This document shows positions 23,601 through 33,569 of a DNA stretch of 64,000 nucleotides, one piece after another. Location: NCBI GenBank assembly GCA_030035585.1, contig CM057464.1, positions 79,034,919 to 79,098,918 on the forward strand, written 5' to 3'. The stretch comes from Dugong dugon (lineage: Eukaryota; Chordata; Mammalia; Sirenia; Dugongidae). Each line of letters opens with the position of its first letter. Position 1 is the first letter of the stretch. The position numbers and the translations under genes are program-made. The notes beneath the pieces were generated by a model, which searched no databases, was not told the DNA's origin, and saw only the letters and a program-made list of their open reading frames with translations.

Positions 23601-24448
23601 AGATGAAATAATGTATATGGAAGCACTTTGAAAACCAGTTTTTTAAATTCTCTTCAGAAAAAAAGGACATACTGGTTAAGTATAGTTTGTTGTTAGCTGC
23701 CATCAAGTCAGCCCCTAGCTCATGGCAACCCAGGGCTCTATAGACTTTTCTTGCCCCACCTTTCCTCTTCAGAGCCACTGGGTGGGTTTAAAAAGGAAGA
23801 AGTGATAGAAAGCACAAAAGGAAAATGTAGAAGTGACTTCATAATTTAACTTTTAAAGACTGCAATTTAAAAGGTAATCATTAAGATAAAACATAATTAC
23901 ACAAGGTAGTTTTAATTATTTTTGCAGAAAGATTATATGCAAGAACTCACAGTTTCAGTGTATTCTTGAAGTTTGTAACGTATAAAAATGTTTTATTATT
24001 GGAAAAAGTCAATGTAGAAAGTTGCACATATATTTCATAACAATAGTAAAGCAAATAACTATTAAAAGAGGAATGATTAACAGAAGAATATCTGTGTGTG
24101 AATGAGATAATCACCAAATGTTAACAGTGGCTTCTTTGAGGAACTTTATTTTTAAAGTAATAATGTGTTTGAGACTGCTTGTTATATGCTTATTGATTGG
24201 ATCTATGACCACCCTTAAAATGTGTGCTATAAGTAAAAGTTAAAGTGGCTTGAACAAGATAGTTGTGTGCTTAAATACTGTAAAAACCTAGCATGTTCTT
24301 TTTGAATTGGAAAGCAACTTTTTTTCCTCTCCCCCTTTTTTCTTTTAAACAGCAGTTCTGTGGTGTTCTTGGTCACACATTTATGGAGTTTCTGAAGGGC
24401 AGTGGAGATTACTGCCAGGCACAGCACGACCTCTATGCAGACAAGTGA
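20669..24448 (+). CDS. Spliced uORF, 36-37 codons, spanning exon 1-exon 2
   Basis: ATG at 20669 opens six codons (MSKHIP) to the exon 1 donor at 20686|20687. Exon 2 starting at 24353 adds ten codons in the same frame (QFCGVLGHTF) and then the 21-codon uORF that begins at ATG 24383, ending TGA at 24446-24448. Using the second half of the tandem acceptor removes one codon (Q) but keeps frame. Start context is weak (T at -3). This ORF exists only if the predicted splice is right. It is not continuous in genomic DNA. Confidence 0.5.
20989..20998 (+). promoter_or_regulatory. EGR-type site GCGGGGGCGG
   Basis: Exact match to the EGR1 core GCGKGGGCG, about 550 bp downstream of the predicted start, in the CpG island of intron 1. 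EGR1 has been reported as a mitogenic activator of PRL-1 transcription in other mammals. Whether this particular site is used is inference; such strings also arise by chance in CpG islands. Confidence 0.4.
21400..21569 (+). other. PTP4A1: Possible alternative first exon of PTP4A1
   Basis: A good donor (CTACTAG|GTGAGG, intron from 21570) sits at the downstream edge of the CpG island, preceded by about 150 bp of GC-rich sequence. A transcript starting here would lack both exon 1 upstream ATGs and keep only the exon 2 uORF. Alternative 5' exons are common for this gene family, but there is no direct evidence here. Confidence 0.3.
23052..23160 (+). repeat. AfroSINE, 3'-truncated, in PTP4A1 intron 1
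   Basis: The head 'ccctggtggcgtagtggtta', the anticodon-arm-like part and 'ccctatggggcagttctgta' are present. The tail is missing. Confidence 0.85.
23540..23790. repeat. MIR-like fragment and old inverted SINE fragment
   Basis: About 23540-23640 resembles MIR core sequence (plus). About 23690-23790 ('ttagctgccatcaagtcagc', 'tagctcatggcaaccca') is a diverged, inverted copy of the AfroSINE-related 3' segment. Confidence 0.4.
24383..24448 (+). CDS. Exon 2 uORF, 21 codons
   Basis: Encodes MEFLKGSGDYCQAQHDLYADK and stops at TGA 24446-24448, about 350 nt before the main ATG. Its amino-acid composition is ordinary rather than low-complexity. Published work reports that PRL mRNAs carry a conserved uORF that represses translation and mediates derepression when magnesium is low. 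The position and size make this the likely counterpart, and this identification is inference. Start context is weak at -3 (T) with G at +4, so leaky scanning is expected. Overlapping it is a 6-codon ORF at 24435-24455. Confidence 0.65.
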   Translation: MEFLKGSGDYCQAQHDLYADK

Positions 24449-24560
24449 ACTGTAGAAATTCATTACTACTCCACCAAGAAGCCCCCGTAAGAGCAGTTAA
24501 CCTGGACACAGAAGTGTTGAATTGAAATCTGCAGAGCAATTTTTAAGAGTTCTGACCTGG

Positions 24561-24569
24561 ATGGGGTAA
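24561..24569 (+). promoter_or_regulatory. Minimal uORF ATG GGG TAA
   Basis: A two-codon ORF about 230 nt before the PTP4A1 start codon. Start-stop-like elements of this size can act as ribosome delays, but chance occurrence is equally plausible. Confidence 0.35.
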
Positions 24570-24798
24570 ACCTCAGTGCACTTCCTTTCTGTTGCCTCAG
24601 TATTACTGGATTGAAGAATTGCTGCTGCTTGTTAGGAGGTTCATTTCATTTTCCATTACTCCCAACATCATACTCTCAAAGCACTGAGAATTTCAAGTGG
24701 AGTATTTTGAAGTAGACTTCAGTTTCTTTACATCATTTCTGTATTCACTTTTTAAAATTCTTTCATAACCCTGTTGAGTGTTTTTTAACTAAATTAAT

Positions 24799-24903
24799 AT
24801 GGCTCGAATGAACCGCCCAGCTCCTGTGGAAGTCACATACAAGAACATGAGATTTCTTATTACACACAATCCAACCAATGCGACCTTAAACAAATTTATA
24901 GAG
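24799..24903 (+). CDS. PTP4A1: PTP4A1 coding exon 2, residues 1-35
   Basis: Begins [20 protein letters not shown] and ends KFIE at donor GAG|GTAAGG. It forms the N-terminal beta strands of the phosphatase fold. The open frame continues into the intron to 25047, which is read-through of no meaning. Confidence 0.97.
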
Positions 24904-27900
24904 GTAAGGTTTGATGCTTTTACTGTCTTAAATTGGTTGCAGTTTATATCTAGGGAAGTAACTATTACTTTGGAAAATTTGAGGTGGTGTACATACAGTG
25001 CCATTTCCCAAAAACAAAATATTGATATCTTTAGGTTAAAGGTGTAAGTTATTTAATAAATTTTGAGGCTGTGTACTTTAGTTTGGATTTATATGTTAAT
25101 GTCTAGTTTTTCATGCTCCTGAGTTTACATAATTTAAATTTTTGTAGGCATACAGTGTAACAGTGTGGCTAACATTTATAAGAAATTTATACAGGTGAAA
25201 GCTACTGTCTTAGTTATCTAGTGATGCTATAACAGAAATATCCCAAGTAGGTGGCTTTAACAATCAGAAATTTATTTTCTCACAGTTTAGGAGTCCAAAA
25301 GTCCAAATTCAGGGCTCTGGCTTTAGGGGAAGGCTTTCTCTCTTTCTCTGGCTCTGGGGGAAAGGGAAGGTCCTTGTCTGTTTTCAGCTTCTGTTCCTTG
25401 GTTCCTGGCTGTCTTCTTGCTGTATAGCATCTATCTTCCTCCACCTCTGCTTGCTTCTGTGCCAGATCTGCTTATTTTATGTTAAGTTTAAGACACACCC
25501 TACACTGGTGATCTCATTAGCATAATGCAGAACTCAATTACCAAACGGCATTACAGCCACGAGTATAAACCAAAACCAAATCCTATGCCATGGAGTCGAT
25601 TCTGACTCATGGTGACCTATAGGGGTTAACATTTACAGCCCATATTTTTGGGGAACACAATTCAATCCTTAGCAGCTACCATTTATGGATATTTTCATGT
25701 ATCTGTTTAGCCTAATGCCATAAACCAAAGTTAGTATGTATCTTGGACCCTATTTGATGTTTAGAGTCCAATTACAGCTATTAATTCTGCTTCCTGTTGG
25801 TAGCTAGCTAGCCAAAAATGTCTTACTCGTTTGGCTATGAGGAAGGATTATAACAAAATAATTTATTTGGACACCTACACACTTTATTTTATAAATATTT
25901 ATCAAACCCGTTGCCAGTTCCAACTCAGTGATCCTATAGGACAGAGTAGAACTGCCCCATAGGGTTTCCAAGGAAGGCTGTAATCTTTATGGAAGCAAGC
26001 AGACTGCCACATCTTTTTCAGCCAAACAGCTGTTGGGTTCAAACCACTGACCTTTAAGTCAGCAGCTACACATTTAACCGCTGCGCCACCAGGACTTTTT
26101 CATAAGTATCTACATAGTCACAAATAGACCTCTTCCTATCAGAGGGAAGTACTTTAATGGTATTTTTATTTTTAATTACCATCTATCATGAATGATTCAT
26201 TTGGTTTTATTTACCTTTGTCTTTCTGTTATTCCTTACCCCACTTTTGTTAGTATATCATCCCCTCCTATCCAGTGTTAGCATGACTATAAACAACTTTC
26301 AGGATATGAAGGACCATGGGATTTTATTTAAAAAACAAAAATTTGTAGGTGGTATTTATATTTATAACATTCCCTATTTTGCTATTCTAGTATTGTAATT
26401 TAAAATGAGATTTTGCTTCCATGTTAAACATATATAGGTTATAATCACTCTCCATGATTTTCAGTTAGCCAGCAGTACACACTAGAGAGATGATCAAAAT
26501 GGTAGATAGTGATGCAGTTATGAAAACTTTATTAAGTATTCTTTTATATATATATTTTGTCTAGGAACTTAAGAAATATGGAGTTACCACAATAGTAAGA
26601 GTATGTGAAGCAACTTACGATACTGCTCTTGTGGAAAAAGAAGGCATCCATGTTCTTGTAAGTATTTAACATTTTCTGTGTTTCTGAAAACTGATAAACA
26701 AAAGTTTATTCAAATAAACCACAGTCCTCAAAACGTTTTCTTTTTTAAATCATAAAATTATAAAATGGTATAGTGTCTTTATTTCCAAATAAAGATGAAA
26801 GCTGAGCACAGATTTTGAGTAATTAAAGATCTTTGTATTCAATACTTGGTTGTACAGTAAAACCTATGACAGCCAGAACCTCTGTAAGGCAGAAACCTGT
26901 CAGAGAAGGAAAACTCAAAATATTTTTCACTAAAACGAGCGATAGAGAAGTGGTGAGACTGTACCCTGTTGAAGGTGGAAAAATTTTGAGACCCGGAAAA
27001 ACAAGGTAGCCCCGGCTCTCGCAGGTTTCACTGTATTTCATTAACAGTGGAGTTTAATTAAACATGGGTAAGCATGTTAAAATGAAAATACTTTTTTTTA
27101 AAGACTTATATTTGGGTGTTAGGAATTTAAAATGGTTAGCATGGTATCAAAGATTTAAAATATTTGCTCTTTCGATTTAGGATTGGCCTTTTGATGATGG
27201 TGCACCACCATCCAACCAGATTGTTGATGACTGGTTAAGTCTTGTAAAAATTAAGTTTCGTGAAGAACCTGGTTGTTGTATTGCTGTTCATTGTGTTGCG
27301 GGTCTTGGGAGGTAAGAGAATTTCTTAAATCCATTTAGTGGTATTGATTTTTACTCTAGTAAAGGTTCATTTATCCTTTTGTGAATCCATTTACTTTGTT
27401 AGGTTACTTATTGTACTAAAAAAAGTAGGTGAATGTAATAAAAAGGAATGATGTATTCCAGTACAACTGGAAGTAACATGCTATGGCTGCAATTTCCAAT
27501 TTGTCTATGGGCAAAATTGCTGTGGAATTAATCTTGTGTGCTAGGTGGTATCAGCGGTATTAGAATCCTTGTCCAGGCTCACTTGGAAAAAGGACTGAGT
27601 TGTCTAAAAGGTGGCCTGCATTGCATTTATTGGTGTACTTTTGAATATAGCATTCTTGATACTGGTGATTCTGATTCAGTAGGAACTCATTACACAGTAC
27701 TGTCCAGACTTCTTATAACGACCCCCCAGGCCATTTCTCCTGCCCCACCCCTAGCTCTATTCTAGTGGGAAGAGTGAAATGAAAAGCATTGATCTGGGGA
27801 TTGGCATTCTGTATTTGTGTCACAATCCTTTATGTAATAAAACCTAGAAGAGTAAGCAGACTTTTCTAAAAGAGTTTTTTTTAAGTAGAAAATATTTTTT

Positions 27901-29162
27901 ACTGCTTGGAAATTTGAAAGAATTGTCTGAATTTATCAAGGTTTTTATTTATTTTTATTATTTTATTTATTTATCTGCATTTTTTCAAGGTGCCCCTCCA
28001 AGAATACAAATCTTAACATTTAGGCTCACTTAATAATAGTAAGGTCATGGTTTATTTTTTGTTTTAGATAAAAATCTGGGTTTGGTATGAAGGTACTGAA
28101 TCTTTATAAATTTAATTTTTTAACATACGATCAATACTTACTACAGGTATTACTTAGGAAGTGTGGTAGATACCAATACCTCTAGATAGGGGAATGGTTG
28201 GAATAATGAATTTTCTAGGATTTAATGGAAAAAATGATTTTTATCAAAATTCTTACTTCACTAGAGCTCCAGTGCTTGTTGCCCTAGCATTAATTGAAGG
28301 TGGAATGAAATATGAAGATGCAGTACAGTTCATAAGACAGTAAGTATTTAATGGATTCTTCTTTTCATGCACAGTCTCTTATTTTACCATTAAATGTGAG
28401 TGCATCATTACATTACTAAGAAAACAATTTTTTTCTAATAGCACATGTGACCATTGTGGAATAGTTTTAGGATAGTATTGAAACCACAAAGTAAAGATTT
28501 TTCTCTCTTGCATTCCACGCAGATGCTCCTATTACAGTTTCAAATTCAGCAGACTAACAACAGACTAACAAACTAATTCTTTAGTGCTTTTTAAGTTCTT
28601 GATTGAATATGTGTTATTGCTTATTTGCATAGGTCTCACATTTAGATGAGTTAACCATAATACCCAAATTGCAACCACCCAACACAAGATACACATTTTC
28701 ATCACTTCAGAAAGTGCCCTTCTCCCCTTTGTAGTCCACTTTCCTGCCACCAGAGGTAACCTTTTTCTGACTACCGTCACCGTACATTAGTTTTGTCTTC
28801 TCTTCGATTCATGGATTTTGACCATTGTAGCCACCACTCTAAGGAAGGTACAGAAAATCCTTTTTGGTATCTTTTTGCCACTTATCACATGTAGGCCTGT
28901 CCATGTTCCCTTCTGCACTAAGTTATATAGCCTAATAATCAAAAGATAAATTCTCCCAAGAGAGATAATTGTCCATATCACAGTAAACATAATAGATTTT
29001 ACTTTAATTGCACATTCTTTCCCCCCACCCCTTCCTCCTTCTAGAAAGCGGCGTGGAGCTTTTAACAGCAAGCAACTTTTGTATTTGGAGAAGTATCGTC
29101 CTAAAATGCGGCTGCGCTTCAAAGAGTCCAATGGTCATAGAAACAACTGTTGCATTCAATAA
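24799..29162 (+). CDS. PTP4A1: PTP4A1 / PRL-1, protein tyrosine phosphatase type IVA 1
   Basis: Join of 24799-24903, 26565-26657, 27181-27311, 28265-28339 and 29045-29162. This is 522 nt, 173 codons plus TAA, the exact usual length for PRL-1. It is a small prenylated dual-specificity-like phosphatase of the inner plasma membrane and endosomes that binds CNNM magnesium transport regulators. Visible key residues are the catalytic loop HCVAGLGR at 103-110 (nucleophile C104, R110), general acid D72 in WPFDDG, and C49, which in the family can form a regulatory disulfide with C104. A111 follows R110 where most PTPs have Ser/Thr, a PRL hallmark. The C-terminus has a basic stretch (about 150-161) and the CAAX box CCIQ (170-173), farnesylation site C170. 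The ATG has a strong context (A at -3, G at +4). All introns are GT-AG, with phases 0, 0, 2 and 2. Compared from memory with human PRL-1, I see A for T at 56 and E for D at 162. PTP4A2 and PTP4A3 are excluded by the N-terminus and the CCIQ tail. Confidence 0.98.
25206..25674 (-). mobile_element. MaLR-type solo LTR in intron 2, perfect 5-bp TSD
   Basis: An inverted LTR from 'tgtcttagttatctagtgat' to 'aattcaatccttagca', flanked by 'gctac' at 25201-25205 and 25675-25679. It carries a SINE fragment at 25567-25618 inside. Same family as 34977-35398. Confidence 0.88.
25567..25618 (-). repeat. AfroSINE tail fragment inside the LTR
   Basis: 'aaccaaaaccaaatcctatg' and 'ggagtcgattctgactcatg' are the inverted 3' end of the SINE, inserted into the LTR's conserved 'gagtataggggtta' motif. 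Confidence 0.8.
25904..26098 (-). repeat. AfroSINE, inverted, in PTP4A1 intron 2
   Basis: Complete inverted copy including 'ctataggacagagtagaact', 'gccccatagggtttccaagg' and the head 'accgctgcgccaccaggac'. It is about 470 bp upstream of coding exon 3. Confidence 0.9.
26565..26657 (+). CDS. PTP4A1: PTP4A1 coding exon 3, residues 36-66
   Basis: Acceptor TTTTGTCTAG|GAA and donor CTT|GTAAGT; phase 0 at both ends. It encodes [19 protein letters not shown], including C49, and ends EGIHVL. Confidence 0.97.
26855..27033 (+). mobile_element. TA-flanked MITE (pogo/Tigger-like), copy 1
   Basis: 179 bp that starts CAGTAAAACCTAT and ends GCAGGTTTCACTG, with TA on both sides (26853-26854, 27034-27035). 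The termini are inverted repeats of each other (consensus about CAGTGAAACCTGYGAGAGCC). A second copy lies inverted at 49343-49498, sharing the internal block 'taaggcagaaacctgtcaga'. The CAGT terminus and TA target fit Tc1/mariner-pogo non-autonomous elements. It sits in PTP4A1 intron 3, between coding exons 3 and 4. Confidence 0.7.
27181..27311 (+). CDS. PTP4A1: PTP4A1 coding exon 4, residues 67-110 (catalytic)
   Basis: Acceptor TTCGATTTAG|GAT and donor GGGAG|GTAAGA, splitting the R110 codon after two bases. It contains the WPFDDG general-acid loop and the HCVAGLGR nucleophile loop, so the whole active site apart from the end of R110 lies in this exon. Confidence 0.98.
27312..28264 (+). other. 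PTP4A1: PTP4A1 intron 4
   Basis: Unremarkable AT-rich intron. A stretch around 27660-27740 with 'ctggtgattctgattcagta' resembles old MER5-type DNA transposon sequence. Nothing else is recognised. Confidence 0.7.
28265..28339 (+). CDS. PTP4A1: PTP4A1 coding exon 5, residues 110-135 (part)
   Basis: Acceptor TTCACTAG|AGCTCC and donor AGACA|GTAAGT; phase 2 at both ends, 75 bp. It encodes the helix after the P-loop, [20 protein letters not shown]. Confidence 0.97.
28340..29044 (+). other. PTP4A1: PTP4A1 intron 5
   Basis: AT-rich. No insertion of a recognisable family and no coding signal. The open frames on the minus strand at 28565-29131 overlap the last exon and are shadows. Confidence 0.6.
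29045..29162 (+). CDS. PTP4A1: PTP4A1 last coding exon, residues 135-173
   Basis: The acceptor follows a long CCCCCCACCCCTTCCTCCTTCTAG tract. It encodes [20 protein letters not shown] and the C-terminus ending in CAAX motif CCIQ and stop TAA (29160-29162). Confidence 0.98.
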
Positions 29163-29259
29163 AACGGGTGCCTGATGGTATTGCTTTGGAAGTGGAACCT
29201 GAGACAGGACCGAATTTGTCATGCATATTTACCAACATGTTAATTTGGTGGATAAGTCT

Positions 29260-29265
29260 AATAAA
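29260..29265 (+). terminator. Proximal polyadenylation signal AATAAA
   Basis: About 100 nt after the stop codon. If used, it would give a very short 3'UTR. No strong GT-rich downstream element is obvious. Confidence 0.35.
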
Positions 29266-30436
29266 GCTTACATAGGAGTATTGAAAAGCAGTTTTACCAG
29301 GCTACAAGCTTGAAAGAATTGCAACCTCCGTGTTTGGGTTACGATCAACCTATCTGGATACTTAGCAAAGGTTTCTTATGTTCAGCATTTAAAATGTGCT
29401 TATCATTTGTACCAATTGACCTTTCCTGAAATCATGCAGTATTGTTATGTCTTCTTTAAATCTATTCCCATGCCAGAATCTTATCAATATATAAGAAATT
29501 TAGAGAGATTAGGTGCCAAAATACCCAGCACAATACTTGTATATTTTTAGTATCATACAGAACTAAAAAATCCCAGGAACTATGAACACTCTAGACCTTA
29601 TGTGGTTTATTCTTTCAGTCATTTCAAACATTGAAAGTAGGATCTGTCATTTTTTGCCTGTTCACTTTTTGTTTACATCTCCCACATTCGTATCAGTATA
29701 CATCAGGTTTGCACAACCATTGATTTTTGTTGGATTTTTACCAGGTCTTACAGTGATTGTTTAATGTCTTTATACAAATCTCATTTTGTGCTTTTATGGA
29801 AAACCATTTTGAAAAATCTACATTGTACAGAAGCACATGTCTTCAATGTCTCCAGACAAAAAAAAAAAAAGCCTTACAGTTAATTTAATGTTTGCACTTT
29901 GGGGTGCAATTTAACAGGGAGGGCCTGAAAAAAGAATGGGAGGGGGCTATTAAATATTTTTAGTAAAATGTTGCCTTTGTCTTGTGCAGAACATGTAGAA
30001 TATGCTCTTTAATTTAGTAAATATTTTTTTAAAAGGTAGAGATGCTGTTATTGTAGCTAAAACAATTCTTAATCATAAAATTTCTGAAATTCTTGTCATT
30101 TTTTTCCATATCAATTTGAAGTTGTTTACCAACTTTTATTTGAAGTGTGATTTTTTTTTTCCTTCTCTTTCCAACCTCTCTTGCAAAAAAAGTGGGTTTC
30201 TGCTAATGAATTGAGCAGACTCTAATTTTTATATGCCTTTTGAGCTGTGTAACTTAATATTTGGATACTTGATAATTTGTTTTATTATATAATTGATAAA
30301 ATGGTGATGTGTATTAATGTTAGTTCAACCATATATTTATACTGTCTGGGAATGTGTGGTTATAGTTCTGTGGGAGAAATAATTTGTCAGTGTTCACCAG
30401 CTTGTAAAAACCTAGTTGCGAGAGCTTAAACATCTA

Positions 30437-30442
30437 AATAAA
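30437..30442 (+). terminator. Main polyadenylation signal AATAAA (predicted)
   Basis: Followed by 'gagattgttgtgctt', a GT-rich downstream element at the usual distance. Transposon-derived sequence resumes about 470 bp later. Confidence 0.65.
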
Positions 30443-30910
30443 TGATGAAATGCATTTATCGAGATTGTTGTGCTTAAGGTTTACAACTTATTTTGTAAAA
30501 ACTAGAATGATTCTACTTGAGTTAACTCCATTTGAAGTTAAATGCGCCCTCATTTTATAAATGTTGGATTATATGAAGTCAGCATTTTGGTAAGCTTGTA
30601 AACACATTTTGTGAGAGTTGTGAGAACTGTAATACTAAAAGTGCTCTCATTATAAACTTACTTTTTGATTAAAAGGTCTAGGTAATTTTGTACTAATTTT
30701 TTATTCTGTACTAAGGAGAAGCAGTGTTTATATAGTAGAGGAAGATCTGATTTGAAGATCAGTTTCACCAGTTATTAGCAGTTTTAGGCAGCTTGACTTC
30801 TGAGTCTTAGTTTATTTGCAAACTGATAATTATGTATCTTTATAGATTGAAAATGAATTTGAATTTTAAGTATCTGGCACATGAGAGCTTAATAAGTATT
30901 GTTCTACTGT

Positions 30911-31690
30911 TAGGTCCCATCAAGTTGGTTCCAGCTTATAGCGACCATATGTACAACAGAACAAAACACTGTCCAGTCCTCGTTATGTTTTTTTCAGCCA
31001 CTGTGTCAGTCCATCTCATCAAGGTCTTCATCTTTTTCACTGACTCTACCAAGCATGATGTCCTTCTCCAGGGACTGGTCCCCCTGATAACATGTCCAAA
31101 GTATGTGAAACAAAGTCTCACCATCTGTGCTTCTAAGGAGCATTCTGGCTGTACCTCTTCCAAGACAGATTTGCTTGTTCTTTGGCAGTCCATGGTATAG
31201 TCAATATCCTTCCCCAACACCATAATTCAAAGGCGTCAATTCTTCAGTCTTCCTTACTCATTGTCCAGCTTTTGCATGCATATGAGGTGATTGAAAATAC
31301 CATGGCTTGGGTCAGGTGCACCTTAACCTCGAGATGACTACTTTTTTAACACTTGAAAGAGGTCTTTTGCAGGAGATTTGCCCAGTTCACTAAGTTGTTT
31401 GATTTCTTGACTGCTGCTTCCACGAGCACTGACTGTGGATCCAAATAAAATGAAATCCTTGACAACTTCAGTCTTTTCTGTGCTTATCATGATGTTGCTT
31501 ATTGGTCCAGTTGTGAGGATTTTTGCAATCCACACTGAAGGCTGTAGTCTTTGATCTTCATCAGTGTTTCAAGTTCTCTTTGTTTTCAGCAGGCAAGGTT
31601 GTGTCATCTGCATATCACAGGTTGTTAATGAGTCTCCAATCCTGATACTGCGTTCTTCATATAATCCAGCTCAGCATATAGATTAAATGT
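30911..31690 (-). mobile_element. RTE (BovB-like) LINE fragment, inverted
   Basis: Reverse complement of the C-terminal reverse-transcriptase region and 3' end. In plus order: 'aagcatgatgtccttctcca', 'aggtgattgaaaataccatg', 'ttattggtccagttgtgagg'. It has many frameshifts and an internal deletion near 31670. Unlike the copies at 38146 and 42255 it keeps the segment around 'agatttgcccagttcact'. Confidence 0.88.
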
Positions 31691-33569
31691 GATGAAAGAA
31701 CCCTGAAATTTAACATAATTTTACATGCATATATTCAATAACTTCTGCATTCCATTGGAATTACTTCCTTTGCATAGTTAATGTTAATAAAAAAGGAACA
31801 AACGTAACGACTCAAAATTTGAGTAAAAAGTGATTACCTGTCTTGTGTTCAATGAACTGGTTTCTGTCTCTCCGTGCCAGTTTAACACTTAATATACTCC
31901 ATTCTGGAAACTTAGCCAGGGCAAAATGGAGGGGAGAACAGGGTCATCTGGAGGCCTTTTTAGTTCTTTAAATCTCAGCTCTTTTGTGATTGGGGCTAGT
32001 CAGTGATTTGATTCTGTTTTTTAAAAAATACAGCCTCTTGAGAAAATATGATGTAATTGGTTACTAAATTATATACTATGACCACACAGCCCCTAAAATG
32101 GCACCTCTTAGTAAATGCAAATGCTATCATGATTAAGGAAAAATGTGTGTTAGAAAAATTAGTTTGCAGTGTTGGATTGTATATATGGTGCTAAAATAGT
32201 TCGTTTTATAAACCTTATATGTACGTATAGTATATAACATGATGAAATTTGCTTTTTATCCAAGTATTTTGTATCTTGTTAATATGTCTATAATCCTAGT
32301 AGAGTCCATGTATCTAATAAGAATTTATGAGTTCAATACAAAAAGTTATCAGATGGTGTTCTCAAATTTGATTACTTGGTTTTGGATCACAGTTCAAATG
32401 GATGATGTAAATAGTTGACTAGTTTCCTATAGGAACCATAATGTTGGTGACATGTAAGGTGATTTTTGGATTTTGGATCATAAACAAGAAAATGCAGCCT
32501 CCTCTTACTTGTAGAAAAAGCCTAGGAATAGGTGCAATTGCTCATGTTGCAGCACACGACAACATTTACTATTATTCCTCAATTCTAGCCCTTTTCCTAG
32601 ACTGGGCAGTGCTCTCCTATTCCCACAACTCCATGCTTAGAAGCATCCAGCCCAGCTATGTCATCACATCTCCCTTCCAGTGCTCTACTTCAAAATTACA
32701 TACCCTGTAGTTCCCCAACTTTGCTGAAGAATCTCAATTTCTGGATTTATTTTAAAATGCCATTCTGTTCATTTAATAAGATAACCAGGCACGTCAGAGT
32801 ATGGTGGAGAACATAAAAGATGGCATCATCAGATTTTGGTCAGCAATAAGTATATCACTTTTTAACATAAAAGAATTCTTTCTGTTGGAGTTTTAGGCAA
32901 TGTAGTTTGATGGAAATACATTAAAGGGAAGTGGGAGCATAAATTTTTTTTTACATGTAGACAAGTTTTTTTAAAGTACAGTTTTGAAAAAAATACATGA
33001 AGTAGTGTTTACCCTACATGTTTATATTATACATTCCCTGATTCTTTGAATAAATATGTGAGTGTGTGTATATATATGCCTCCTTACACCTGAATTGAAA
33101 ATTAAAGTCTGGTTTAAAAGTATCTGACACAATGTTTCTGCATTATATTTGGGGTAGCTAGTCTAAAGTAGGCATAAATACAATCTTGAAAAGAAAACAA
33201 GGGAAAATGTATTTACTTTTGATGAAGTAAGCCAGTTACATGCATTAAGTTATGAAAGAATTGACCATAATTCTATAATATGATATAAATTGCCAGACTA
33301 GCCAGTTGGTTAACTACCGTTACTAAGGATTTTATTGTCATTCCCTTACAATAATCTCATACTAGTCCCAGTTTTATACATACGGAATTTGAGCCTCCAG
33401 TTAGGTGAGTGGTATTACTCTGGGGTTCAAATCTATGTGGTTACACTACATGGCTTCTATAAATATGTATGCCTGACCATTTTGTATGCAACCGATTGTC
33501 AAACTTCATGTGAGTTTTTCTCGGTTATTAAAATACTCAGTTTCCTTAAAAACAAAGTACTTTTTCTAG
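31691..33569. other. Intergenic, nothing recognised
   Basis: AT-rich. A short TA/TG run lies near 33063-33078. An 89-codon frame at 32441-32710 has no recognisable domain. Confidence 0.4.

Larger units (their letters stand above)
20687..24352 (+). other. PTP4A1: PTP4A1 intron 1 (predicted)
   Basis: About 3.7 kb from GTGAGT at 20687 to a pyrimidine-rich acceptor at 24352. The first 900 bp are the CpG island. The rest is AT-rich and holds one AfroSINE head (23052-23160), a MIR-like fragment (about 23540-23640), an inverted SINE-like piece (about 23690-23790) and a T-run at 22944-22957. No other gene is seen in it. Confidence 0.65.
24353..24903 (+). other. PTP4A1: PTP4A1 exon 2 (leader plus first coding segment)
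   Basis: The acceptor is a long pyrimidine tract followed by CAGCAG (24350-24355), a tandem NAGNAG site, so the exon may start at 24353 or 24356. It holds about 446 nt of 5'UTR with at least three short uORFs, then the start codon at 24799. The donor is GAG|GTAAGG at 24903|24904. Confidence 0.8.
29163..30465 (+). other. PTP4A1: PTP4A1 3'UTR
   Basis: About 1.3 kb, AT-rich and free of recognisable transposons in contrast to its flanks, which suggests constraint. It contains a proximal AATAAA at 29260-29265 and a distal one at 30437-30442 followed about 20-30 nt later by a GT-rich stretch. The end near 30465 is predicted. Confidence 0.75.

Noticed and set aside
30936..31223. Open frames of about 95-140 codons at 30832-31223 and 46395-46811
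   Set aside because: They are sense or antisense readings of RTE LINE sequence, not cellular genes.
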